Position numbers and translations under genes: made by a program. The notes under the pieces are model-generated. The model was given only the letters and a program-made list of their open reading frames with translations, was not told where the DNA came from and searched no databases. A stretch of DNA of 64,000 nt from Acholeplasmataceae bacterium. GTDB lineage: Bacteria > Bacillota_I > Bacilli_A > Acholeplasmatales > Acholeplasmataceae. Shown piece after piece: positions 8,157 through 16,037 of this stretch. Every line of letters begins with the position of its first letter. Within the stretch, counting starts at the first letter, position 1. Where the stretch lies: assembly GCA_007692425.1 (NCBI GenBank), contig RECG01000015.1, positions 1 through 64,000 on the forward strand, read 5' to 3'.

Positions 8157-8573
8157 TCATGTCAAGGCTTGGCGGATTCGCCTGGCCCTTTCGAGATAAT
8201 CGTCTTCGTGGGTTTCATGAATCCGGTTTTTAAACTGGATTTTGATGTCATCATGCGGGTAACGGGGAATCAGATGGATGTGAAAATGAAAGACGGTCTG
8301 ACCGGCCTGGGCGCCGTTGTTGCTGACAAGATTGATGCCGGCCGGCTGGAAAGCCTGCTGGACCGCCTTGGCAAGGCGGGTTGTCACGGCAAAAAGATGT
8401 GCCGCTTCTTCTTCAGGAAGATCGAGAATACTTTGATACTCGTGCTTGCATGCCACCAACACATGTCCGGGTGTCGTCTGGATGATGTCTAAAAAAGCGA
8501 TGACCTTGTCATCCTCGTAGACAATATGGGCCGGAATCTCACGTTTGATGATTTTCGTAAATACACTGGCCAT
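8157..8573 (-). CDS. HIT-family nucleotide hydrolase/transferase
   Basis: A 138-residue histidine-triad protein of the Hint/HinT branch, cytoplasmic, acting on AMP conjugates or dinucleotides in characterised relatives. The triad HFHIHLIPR (H-x-H-x-H) is near residue 98, with the GHVLVACKHEY segment typical of the family. The ATG at 8573 is eight bases after AAGGAG; the ATG at 8579 is too close to the site. Single gene, ended by the shared terminator. Confidence 0.93.
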   Translation of the reverse strand: MASVFTKIIKREIPAHIVYEDDKVIAFLDIIQTTPGHVLVACKHEYQSILDLPEEEAAHLFAVTTRLAKAVQQAFQPAGINLVSNNGAQAGQTVFHFHIHLIPRYPHDDIKIQFKNRIHETHEDDYLERARRIRQALT

Positions 8574-8615
8574 AACCATTCTCCTTTTTTAAGACTATTG
8601 TATCATGTTCACGCG

Positions 8616-9353
8616 TCACGCATGACGCAAATTGAAGATTTGCAGTTTCCTGATGCCCATTTCGATGGCAAGCACCAATAAAATGAGGATGAGCGTCCAG
8701 GCGAAGACCTCATCATAGCGGAAATAGATCCGGGCAATGTAGATGGCCGCGCCGATGGAACGGGGTGTCTGTGACAAATACTCGGTCATGATCAAGACCT
8801 TGACGCCAAGACCGCAGGCTTGCAGCAAGACGGTCGCGAACTGGTTTTTGACCAACGGCAGTTCGTTATGGAACCAGCCCGGGATGAGCCGGCCGTCTTC
8901 GAGGGCAAACACATCACGGTAGTCTTGGGGAATGTCTTTGACGGCATCAAGGATGCCTTGATAGAGAAGCGGGAAAATCATCAGGAAAGTGGCGATATAC
9001 GGCGTTCTCGTGAAACCGGCCACGATCAGAAGAATGACGATGATCGAAATGACCGGAATGGTGCGCAGGATGGTGATATAAGGTCTGATGATGATTTCAA
9101 AGCGGGGATGCCGGCTGGCATATAACGCCATGAACAAGGCCATGACAAGACTGATGACGACCATTAAAAGCAAACGCAGGATGGAGGCCGCCAACGCCGA
9201 CCATGCCTCAAACGAGACCATCAGATTCGCAAAAGCCCTGCCAACCTGAAGGGGGGAGGGAAACAAGAGTGGCGTGTTGATCATGATGAAAGCGGCCAGC
9301 CAGATGACCAGCATGAATACGACCGATAGAAAGACCAGGATCCGCTTGTTCAT
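8616..9353 (-). CDS. ABC transporter permease, NitT/TauT type
   Basis: A 245-residue permease with six or so membrane segments and an EAA-like loop (GILDAVKDIPQDYRDVF, then GLGVKVLIMTEYL), similar to SsuC/TauC/ThiX permeases. It starts 13 bases after the binding-protein gene with GAAAGGAGG in front, so the two are one unit, itself attached to the hydrogenase operon. No ATPase gene follows: the next gene downstream is the separate HIT gene. The substrate is unknown. Confidence 0.85.
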   Translation of the reverse strand: MNKRILVFLSVVFMLVIWLAAFIMINTPLLFPSPLQVGRAFANLMVSFEAWSALAASILRLLLMVVISLVMALFMALYASRHPRFEIIIRPYITILRTIPVISIIVILLIVAGFTRTPYIATFLMIFPLLYQGILDAVKDIPQDYRDVFALEDGRLIPGWFHNELPLVKNQFATVLLQACGLGVKVLIMTEYLSQTPRSIGAAIYIARIYFRYDEVFAWTLILILLVLAIEMGIRKLQIFNLRHA

Positions 9354-9366
9354 GAAAGGCCTCCTT

Positions 9367-10278
9367 TCAAGCATCAAAAAAACCGTCATCAGGCAACCAA
9401 CCATCGAAGATGGCGGGCTGGAGCGTATTGAAAAGTGTTAAGAAATGCAACACGGCAAGACGTGCCTCAGCAGCCGGTACAAAACGCAGATGACTTCTTG
9501 GCATGGCGGAAACGAGGACTGCATGGGGCATGTCGATACCGAGGCCGGCAGCCAGCGTGGCGGCGGCTTCAGGATCATCGTTGACAAGGTTGATCGATTG
9601 TTCCAGATCAGTCTTGATCCGCGCCTTGGTCTGCTCATCGATGTCTGATTTGACAAAGACGCCTGCCTGGGGATACGAAGACGTGCCTTCCACGTCTTCA
9701 TAAGCGGCCTGCAGGTCTAAAAGGTGAAGCGCCGGGTATTGCATCATCAAGGCCGACAGGGAAGGCTCGGCGACAAGCACGATGGCACCTGGTGTCGCCA
9801 CCAGATGGGCGGTGGCGTTGGCCACTGAATCGACATAGGTCAGATCAACGGTGACCGAGGATGCCATGAGCAGATGCCTGAGCACGATGTCAGGTGGCTG
9901 GTTCTGTCCGAAGGCGACGACCGTCCGGCCTTCGAGATCCGTCATGTCTGCCAAAGGCTGGTCGATGCTGGCCAGATAAAGATTGCCCCAGGTGACGACG
10001 GCCAGCAGGACATAAGGCGCACCGCTCTGGTAGAGTTTGGCACCGAGATTGACCGGTGCCATGATGACATCATGGCTGTTGCTGGAAAAGGCTGCAATCA
10101 AAGGATCGGCACCTTGTACGACGTCAACCGCATATGCGTGGTCATCCTGCATGTATAACTGGGCCAGCTGGGGACTGCCGAACGGCACCATCATGGTGAT
10201 GGTGTCGTGCGTGTTTATACATGCCGGCAACCATGCCAGCAAGATGATGATGAATAGGCATGATCCAATCTTTTTCAT
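9367..10278 (-). CDS. ABC substrate-binding lipoprotein, NMT1/THI5-like
   Basis: A 303-residue extracellular lipoprotein (signal peptide ending LPAC, Cys20) with the type II periplasmic-binding fold expected of NMT1/ThiY/SsuA proteins: early TITMMVPFGSPQLAQLY, then HDVIMAPVNLGAKLY and the LEGRTVVAFGQNQPPDIVLRHLL segment. Its ATG at 10278 overlaps the hydA stop by four bases (AAATGA), so it is translated from the hydrogenase messenger. Such proteins bind small organic or oxyanion ligands; the ligand here cannot be named, although the context suggests something needed for hydrogenase or redox metabolism. Confidence 0.82.
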   Translation of the reverse strand: MKKIGSCLFIIILLAWLPACINTHDTITMMVPFGSPQLAQLYMQDDHAYAVDVVQGADPLIAAFSSNSHDVIMAPVNLGAKLYQSGAPYVLLAVVTWGNLYLASIDQPLADMTDLEGRTVVAFGQNQPPDIVLRHLLMASSVTVDLTYVDSVANATAHLVATPGAIVLVAEPSLSALMMQYPALHLLDLQAAYEDVEGTSSYPQAGVFVKSDIDEQTKARIKTDLEQSINLVNDDPEAAATLAAGLGIDMPHAVLVSAMPRSHLRFVPAAEARLAVLHFLTLFNTLQPAIFDGWLPDDGFFDA

Positions 10279-12029
10279 TTGCTGTAAGGCTCCCTGGCTT
10301 CATAATGGGTATGAAGCAATTCATGCACGTCATGGGCTCCGAGCGGATTGAGGTATTCTTCATAGAGGCGTCTGACCGCGGGATTCATGTGCGACTTGCG
10401 GGTGACGGCATGCTTGTCGATATCGTAAAGCACTTTTGAACGCAATTTGATGATGTCCTGCTTGGGGATGTCCCTGGCTTGGACAATGGGTTGTCCGCCA
10501 CCGTTGATGCAGCCACCGATGCAGCCCATGAACTCGACAAAATGATAGGTCTTGTCCTGTGTGGGCAAGGCTGTCAGGAAATCATGAATGGCTTTTCCAC
10601 CCTGGACGACTGCGACATTGACATCCATGCCGGCGATTTGATAGGTTGCTTCCTTGATGCCGTCCTTGCCTCTGACGTCGACGAATTCACCTTTGAGATG
10701 ATTGCCGTCGAGCATGTCGGAAACCGTCCGCAGGGCGGCTTCCATCACGCCGCCGCTGGCACCGAAAATGGCGGCGGCGCCCGTGTAACGGGCCAGATCG
10801 CCAAACGGTTCCATCGGACTGAGGTTTTTGAAATCGATGCCCCGGCGTCTGATCAGACGGCCGAGTTCACGCGTGGTCAGGACGATGTCGACATCCTTGT
10901 AGCCGTCCCGTCCCATGCCCGGACGGTTGGCTTCCGCCTTTTTGGCCACACACGGCATGATGGCGACCGAGACGATGTCACGGGGATCAAGGTCGAGTTT
11001 TTTGGCATAGTAGGTCTTGATCAGGGCACCGGCCATTTGTTGGGGTGATTTGCAAGTCGACAGATGAGGGATGTAATCTGAGAAATATTGCTCGAGATAG
11101 TTGATCCAGCCGGGTGAGCACGAAGTGAACATCGGCAGGGTGCCACCATTGCGCAAGCGGTCAATAAACTCGGTGGCTTCTTCGACGATCGTCAAATCGG
11201 CCGTGAAATTGGTATCGATGATTTCATTGACGCCAAGGGCGTAAAGTGCTGCAAACAACTTGCCTTCGACATTGGTGCCGATTGGATAACCGAATGCTTC
11301 GCCCAGGGCGGCACGCACCGAAGGCGCGACCTGCATGATGACGGTCTTGTTTGTCTGACGCAAGGCTTTCTCAAGCCGTCTGATGTCGTCGTTTTCACGC
11401 AAGGCGCCGGTCGGGCAGGCCTGGATGCATTTGCCGCAATAGATGCATCCTGAATCTTCAAGATTATGAAACTGGGCGGGACCGACATAGGTGACGGCGC
11501 CGCGTTGGTTGAAATCAAGGATGCCAAGCCCGGTCAGTTGCTGGCAGGTCGAGACACAGCGGCCGCAAAGCACGCATTTGCTTGTGTCGACCACCATCGC
11601 GTCCGAACTGAGGTTGAGATGGGTTTCTTTGAGTTCGAAACCGTAGAGATCTGAGAATTCGTTGCCGACCGAATAGGTCCTGAGCAACGACAACAATTCG
11701 CAGTTTTCCTCACGCGAGCATTTGAAACATTCGAAATGATGGTTGGCAGCCAGCAATTCGAGATTGATCGAGACATATTCGTAGATCTTGGGATTTTCGG
11801 TCGTGACCGTCATCCCTTCTTCCACCAAGGTCCGGCAAGCCGGTTTCAACATGTCCTGCCCATTGATTTCGACACTGCATAAACGGCAGTTGCCTTCCTC
11901 ATGGACGCCTTCGAGATAACAAAGACGGGGAATGAAGATATCGTGTGCCTCAGCCGCTTTCAAAACCGTGTGACTGGCCGGTACGACCAGGGGACGGCCG
12001 TTGATGGTGATGTTGACATTTTTCGGCAT
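10275..12029 (-). CDS. hydA: [FeFe] hydrogenase catalytic subunit HydA, second copy
   Basis: Complete 584-residue catalytic subunit, the size of clostridial multi-cluster enzymes. Domains: [2Fe-2S] (Cys37, 48, 51, 65); His-Cys3 site (His97 or His98, Cys101, 104, 110); two [4Fe-4S] motifs (Cys152-162 and Cys195-205); H-cluster domain with L1 TSCSPGW (302-308), L2 MPCVAKKAE (Cys360) and L3 FMGCIGGCINGGGQP (Cys503, Cys507). All four H-cluster cysteines (304, 360, 503, 507) are present, but the proton-relay Cys is Ser305. A normal small-subunit-like C terminus follows. It directly abuts hydB and overlaps the ABC binding-protein gene. Together with HydB and HydC it likely couples NADH (and perhaps ferredoxin) to hydrogen. 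Confidence 0.96.
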   Translation of the reverse strand: MPKNVNITINGRPLVVPASHTVLKAAEAHDIFIPRLCYLEGVHEEGNCRLCSVEINGQDMLKPACRTLVEEGMTVTTENPKIYEYVSINLELLAANHHFECFKCSREENCELLSLLRTYSVGNEFSDLYGFELKETHLNLSSDAMVVDTSKCVLCGRCVSTCQQLTGLGILDFNQRGAVTYVGPAQFHNLEDSGCIYCGKCIQACPTGALRENDDIRRLEKALRQTNKTVIMQVAPSVRAALGEAFGYPIGTNVEGKLFAALYALGVNEIIDTNFTADLTIVEEATEFIDRLRNGGTLPMFTSCSPGWINYLEQYFSDYIPHLSTCKSPQQMAGALIKTYYAKKLDLDPRDIVSVAIMPCVAKKAEANRPGMGRDGYKDVDIVLTTRELGRLIRRRGIDFKNLSPMEPFGDLARYTGAAAIFGASGGVMEAALRTVSDMLDGNHLKGEFVDVRGKDGIKEATYQIAGMDVNVAVVQGGKAIHDFLTALPTQDKTYHFVEFMGCIGGCINGGGQPIVQARDIPKQDIIKLRSKVLYDIDKHAVTRKSHMNPAVRRLYEEYLNPLGAHDVHELLHTHYEAREPYSK

Positions 12030-13841
12030 TTAACGCACCTCCGCGGTCATCGGGCTGGTGATGATGGCTTTGACCGGACATAGTTGCTTGCACGCACCAC
12101 AACAAATACAAAGATCCATATCCAACGTGTGGACCTGCTTGGGCCAGCCGGTGATCGCACCGACCGGACAATTGGTGGCGCACAAGGTGCAGCCGACACA
12201 TTGGTCGTTAATGGTGAATCGGGTCAGTTCACGGCAGACACCGGCCGTGCAGGTATGATGAAGGACGTGGTCAAGATACTCGTCTTTGAAATGCTTGAGC
12301 GTGGATAAAACAGGATTAGGCGCGGTCTGGCCGAGCCCACAGAGCGAGGTTTCCTTGATCATCATGCCAAGCGTCTCGAGTGTCTCGAGATCCTCAAGCG
12401 TGCCTTTGCCAGTACAGATTTTGTCGAGTATTTCCAGCATGCGTTTGGTGCCTTCCCGGCAGGGACCGCACTTGCCGCATGACTCTTCAACCGTGAATTC
12501 AAGGTAAAAACGGGCGACATCGACCATGCAGTTGTCTTCGTCCATGATGATCATGCCGCCTGAGCCCATCATGGAGCCCAGTGCTGTCAGGGTGTCGAAA
12601 TCAATCGGCGTCTCGAGGTCGGCCGCCGTGATGCATCCGCCCGAAGGCCCGCCGGTCTGGATGGCCTTGAGTTGTTTGCGGTTGGGGATGCCGCCACCGA
12701 TCTTGTAGACGACATCACGCAAGGTCGTACCCATCGGGATTTCGACCAGGCCGGTATTTTTGATCTTGCCGCCCAGGGCGAACACCTTGGTGCCGGGCGA
12801 ATGCTCGGTACCGATCGTCTTGAACCAGTCAGGCCCTTTGACGATGATGACAGGGATGTTGGCGAAAGTCTCGACGTTATTGACGTTGGTCGGTTTGCCC
12901 CAGAGACCTTTTTGGGCCGGGAAGGGCGGTTTGAGGCGTGGCATGCCGCGCAATCCTTCGATCGAGGCGATCAAGGCGGTTTCCTCACCACAGACAAACG
13001 CGCCTGCGCCGAGGCGGAGTTCGATGTCAAAGTCAAAGTCGGTGCCGAAGATCTTCGATCCCAGGAAGCCTCGTTCATGGGCCGTTTTGATTGCATGTTC
13101 GAGTCGTTCGACGGCGACCGGATATTCAGCCCGGACATAAATATAACCTTGGTTGGCGCCGATGGCATAGCCGCAGATGGCCATCGCCTCAAGAATGTTG
13201 TGCGGGTCGCCTTCGAGAATCGCCCGGTCCATGAAGGCGCCCGGGTCGCCCTCATCGGCGTTACAGATGACATACTTCTGATCGCTTTCGGCCTGACGGG
13301 CAAATGCCCATTTCCGGCCGGTCGGGAAGCCGCCGCCGCCACGACCGCGCAAACCGGACGCCGTGACCATGTTGACAATGTCATCAGGTGTATGGTTTTC
13401 AAGGGCCATGGCCAATGCCAGATAGCCTTCCCTGGCGATGTATTCGTCGATATCAAGCGGATTGATCACGCCGCAATTACGCAAGGCGATTCTTTTCTGG
13501 TTGCGAAAGACATCAAGGTGGCCAAAACCCCTGATACGCTTCTTCTGGATCGGGTCGTCGATGACAAGCCGGTCGACTTTCTTCTTGGCGACAAAGTGGG
13601 CGACCACGATGTCTTCGACATCTTCCGGTTTGACATGCTGATAATAGATTTCATCAGGAAAGATGGCGACAATCAGACCTTGTTCGCACAAACTCAAACA
13701 TCCTGTCACGTGCAAGGTCGCTTCATGATGGGCCTTGTGTTCACGTAACTTGGTTTCAAATTGGGTTTTGACCTTCAAGGCCTCTTTCTGCAGGCAGCGT
13801 TCGCCGCCGCAGATGATGATCTGGGTGCTTTCGAGCATCAT
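12030..13841 (-). CDS. hydB: NuoF-like flavoprotein HydB, long form
   Basis: A 603-residue NAD/FMN subunit of the second hydrogenase. Order of domains: thioredoxin-like [2Fe-2S] domain (Cys11, 16, 48, 52); NuoF core with GRGGGGFPTG, the CNADEGDPG motif and the SLBB region; [4Fe-4S] site ESCGKCGPCREG with SLCGLGQ; C-terminal double [4Fe-4S] ferredoxin domain (CVGCTLCATNCPVGAI and CICCGACKQLCPVKAI). This is the architecture of bifurcating HydB proteins. The ATG at 13841 overlaps the upstream stop by four bases after GGCGGTGAC; hydA begins directly after the stop. Confidence 0.96.
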   Translation of the reverse strand: MMLESTQIIICGGERCLQKEALKVKTQFETKLREHKAHHEATLHVTGCLSLCEQGLIVAIFPDEIYYQHVKPEDVEDIVVAHFVAKKKVDRLVIDDPIQKKRIRGFGHLDVFRNQKRIALRNCGVINPLDIDEYIAREGYLALAMALENHTPDDIVNMVTASGLRGRGGGGFPTGRKWAFARQAESDQKYVICNADEGDPGAFMDRAILEGDPHNILEAMAICGYAIGANQGYIYVRAEYPVAVERLEHAIKTAHERGFLGSKIFGTDFDFDIELRLGAGAFVCGEETALIASIEGLRGMPRLKPPFPAQKGLWGKPTNVNNVETFANIPVIIVKGPDWFKTIGTEHSPGTKVFALGGKIKNTGLVEIPMGTTLRDVVYKIGGGIPNRKQLKAIQTGGPSGGCITAADLETPIDFDTLTALGSMMGSGGMIIMDEDNCMVDVARFYLEFTVEESCGKCGPCREGTKRMLEILDKICTGKGTLEDLETLETLGMMIKETSLCGLGQTAPNPVLSTLKHFKDEYLDHVLHHTCTAGVCRELTRFTINDQCVGCTLCATNCPVGAITGWPKQVHTLDMDLCICCGACKQLCPVKAIITSPMTAEVR

Positions 13842-14200
13842 GTCACCGCCTTTTTGAATCGATGCAAACTGTATGTTTCCAGTTTGACATTGTCGAGGAT
13901 ATGGGAAGCGAAGATCTCTTCGGCCCGCTCAGGTGTGACCTTGCAGTAAATGATCGAGCTGCCATCCTGCTCCACCACTTCGACCAACGGTTCAAAGGCG
14001 CACTCGCCCATGCAACCGACACCGGTGACATAAACATCTTTCAGTTTTTGTGCTTCGATCTGGCGGATGAAAAAATCATGAATCGCTCCGGCACCGGCGG
14101 CCATGCCGCAGGTTCCGATGCCGATTTGGATGCGTCTGCCGCGACGCATGTGTGCCTGGGCCTTGATGATGGCTTGTTTGAGATCCGTCATGTTTGTCAT
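13838..14200 (-). CDS. Thioredoxin-like [2Fe-2S] ferredoxin-domain protein, incomplete cysteine set
   Basis: A 120-residue protein related to the N-terminal domain of HydB and to NuoE C-terminal domains. It shows GTCGMAAGAGA (Cys31) and GCMGECAFEPLVEV (Cys63, Cys67). The second cysteine of the first pair is missing; Cys86 is the only other candidate, so the cluster may be absent or differently bound. It overlaps hydC upstream and hydB downstream by four bases each, which implies coupled translation and a place in the hydrogenase complex or its assembly. A fourth subunit of this type occurs in some bifurcating hydrogenase operons. Confidence 0.85.
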   Translation of the reverse strand: MTNMTDLKQAIIKAQAHMRRGRRIQIGIGTCGMAAGAGAIHDFFIRQIEAQKLKDVYVTGVGCMGECAFEPLVEVVEQDGSSIIYCKVTPERAEEIFASHILDNVKLETYSLHRFKKAVT

Positions 14201-14727
14201 TTCGTGATCCTTTCCGGTTCAGCCATGTCCAGCGGTTTACCTGACATGCTGATGTCCTTCTTCAAGACTTTTTTGGCCATTTGGACATTGGCGCGTCCAG
14301 TGATGTCGCCATTGACATAAAAGACGGGCGCCAGACCACAGGCCCCGATGCAACGGGTCGCCTCAAGCGTGAAAAGGCCGTCTTTGGTCGTCTGACCGTT
14401 TTTGATTTTGAGTTCGTCTTCAAAAGCATCAAGGATGCCTTGGGAGCCTTTGACATAACAAGCCGTCCCCATGCAGACGCTGATGGTGTTCTTGCCTTTC
14501 GGCGTGAGTGAGAACTGACTGTAAAAGGTAACCACGCCGTTGATTTTGGCGATGCTTTCATCAAGTTCTGCGGCGATGATTTTCTGGATGTCGAGCGGGA
14601 CACAGCCAAAAAGCCTTTGGGCCGCCTGAAGGGTGGGCATCAAAGGGCCACGGCCTCGCTTGAATCTTGCGATGGCGTCGTAAAGTGCCGAGATCCGCTC
14701 GTCGTTCACGTGAATAGATGAAGTCAT
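14197..14727 (-). CDS. hydC: NuoE-like [2Fe-2S] subunit HydC, second copy
   Basis: A 176-residue NuoE/HydC subunit, first gene of the second hydrogenase operon. Cluster ligands are C-x4-C (CMGTAC) and C-x3-C (CIGAC); the GPLMPTLQAAQRLFGCVP helical region is typical. The start at 14727 follows GAAAGGAG; the in-frame ATG at 14760 has no site. The operon runs hydC, ferredoxin, hydB, hydA, binding protein, permease, with four-base overlaps or zero to 13-base gaps throughout. Confidence 0.93.
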   Translation of the reverse strand: MTSSIHVNDERISALYDAIARFKRGRGPLMPTLQAAQRLFGCVPLDIQKIIAAELDESIAKINGVVTFYSQFSLTPKGKNTISVCMGTACYVKGSQGILDAFEDELKIKNGQTTKDGLFTLEATRCIGACGLAPVFYVNGDITGRANVQMAKKVLKKDISMSGKPLDMAEPERITK

Positions 14728-14786
14728 GGAGATGACTCCTTTCTCAATTGTCGTACGCATGTGTATGCAACGTGTTTTACAACTTC

Positions 14787-14814
14787 ATTATATCAAAATG
14801 AAAGATGCTTTCAT
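14787..14814 (-). promoter_or_regulatory. Promoter of second hyd operon with palindrome in the spacer
   Basis: Minus-strand -10 TATAAT (14792-14787) without a recognisable -35. The perfect inverted repeat ATGAAAG-ATG-CTTTCAT (14798-14814) fills the spacer region. A poor -35 plus a palindrome suggests control by a dedicated factor. The repeat differs from that of the first hyd operon. Confidence 0.55.
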
Positions 14815-14870
14815 ATCCTTTTTTGATGATAACGGTTTCAATTCAATTTGACGATGACCTGCCGTTGGAA

Positions 14871-14903
14871 ATAAAAAAATCAAGGCTGTCAAACGCCTTG
14901 ATT
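14871..14903 (-). terminator. Terminator overlapping the acyltransferase stop codon
   Basis: Perfect 9-bp stem AATCAAGGC/GCCTTGATT with an eight-base loop that contains the stop codon, followed on the minus strand by TTTTTTTAT. Confidence 0.9.
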
Positions 14904-16037
14904 GAGCTGGTATAAGGTTTCGCCGGCGATGACCAGTTTGGTCGCCATTTTGCGGTCGCCTTTGATGACGAACTGATAAAGGATGTAATCACTGTAAATC
15001 TGGACATTGATGCCGATATCGGATGGCAAGGTCGGGACATCCTTGGTCTGGAAGGTGAGGGTGACATGGTTGCCGTGCATGGTGCCTTCGTAGCGATAAT
15101 GTGCATAGGTCAATGACAAGGTGCCCGCGCCGACGGTACGGATCCGTTTTCCCTGATAGGATTCCAACGCCACCGGTACATCAAAGCGGAAGTCGGGATT
15201 CGCACGGATGTAGGCGCAGACGTGATCTTCTTGCATGCCGTACAAGGTGTCGATGGATTGACCACCGACCATGCCGTAATCATCATAGACCATTTCATGG
15301 CCGCATGTCTGGCAGTAAAGGATGTTTTGCCTGGTGGCCATCGTTTCCGCCCGGCAGACCGGACATTGGTAGATGACAGATTCGAAGTTGCTGATATCGG
15401 TGACTTTGTAACGCCACTGCCTGGTCTGGTTATCCAAAGATGCGTTGTAATCAAGACCTTGCCGGATGCGTTCATAGATGGCGTTGTTGTCAAGTTGTTC
15501 GATTGCTTGCCTGTCCATCAACAGGTCGACAACGGTTTCCACCCTGCCCTTGAAATGCTTCTTGGTCCAGGGCGGATGGGCCAGATAAGCGCCGTGATGT
15601 TTGCAGACATAGACGTTGACAGCGGCTTTCTTGATCAGTTTGGCGATCTGAAAAGGCGGGGTCAAGGTCTTGCCGATGGGTGAGATCTGTCCTTCTGGAT
15701 AGATGCAGACGACGCCTTTGCGCTTCAAAATCTTGAAGATATTAATACCGGCCCTGAGATCAGGTTGGAACAAGCATTTCGGAATGGCCCTGCCCAGACG
15801 CAGAAAGAGGCCTTCAAGAGGCATGTAGAACATCTTGTCGACCGCGACATACGTCAGCCTGATGGGAAACAAGGCCGTGGTCGAATACAGGAAATCAGGA
15901 AACGAGGTATGGTTGGCCAAGACGATGGCCGGTCTCTTGATGCGTGTCAGCCTGCGGATGCGCTGACCCTTTAACCTGGCATATATGCCTGCCAACCAGA
16001 CAGTGGGCAGATAAAGAAAAGGATTGGGTCGTTTCAT
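14889..16037 (-). CDS. PlsC-like acyltransferase with zinc-ribbon C-terminal extension
   Basis: A 382-residue protein. Residues about 1-200 form a glycerolphosphate acyltransferase domain: the catalytic NHTSFPD (NHx4D motif, about 42-48) and the acyl-acceptor motif YPEGQIS (about 114-120). After residue 220 comes a zinc-ribbon-like pair, CPVC and CQTC 17 residues apart, then a beta-rich tail of 130 residues that I do not recognise. Typical PlsC proteins are about 240 residues, so the second half is an addition. The start overlaps the GPH transporter stop by four bases. It may acylate lysophosphatidate or a glycolipid; the tail may sense or bind something else. Confidence 0.8.
   Translation of the reverse strand: MKRPNPFLYLPTVWLAGIYARLKGQRIRRLTRIKRPAIVLANHTSFPDFLYSTTALFPIRLTYVAVDKMFYMPLEGLFLRLGRAIPKCLFQPDLRAGINIFKILKRKGVVCIYPEGQISPIGKTLTPPFQIAKLIKKAAVNVYVCKHHGAYLAHPPWTKKHFKGRVETVVDLLMDRQAIEQLDNNAIYERIRQGLDYNASLDNQTRQWRYKVTDISNFESVIYQCPVCRAETMATRQNILYCQTCGHEMVYDDYGMVGGQSIDTLYGMQEDHVCAYIRANPDFRFDVPVALESYQGKRIRTVGAGTLSLTYAHYRYEGTMHGNHVTLTFQTKDVPTLPSDIGINVQIYSDYILYQFVIKGDRKMATKLVIAGETLYQLNQGV

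Noticed and set aside
8604-8640. GCGTCA/TGACGC hairpin as terminator of the second hyd operon
   Set aside because: No T run follows on the minus strand; the operon end therefore has no visible terminator.
12672-13748. Open frame of 358 codons on the plus strand
   Set aside because: It lies wholly antisense to hydB, whose family match and ribosome sites are clear; no family resemblance of its own.
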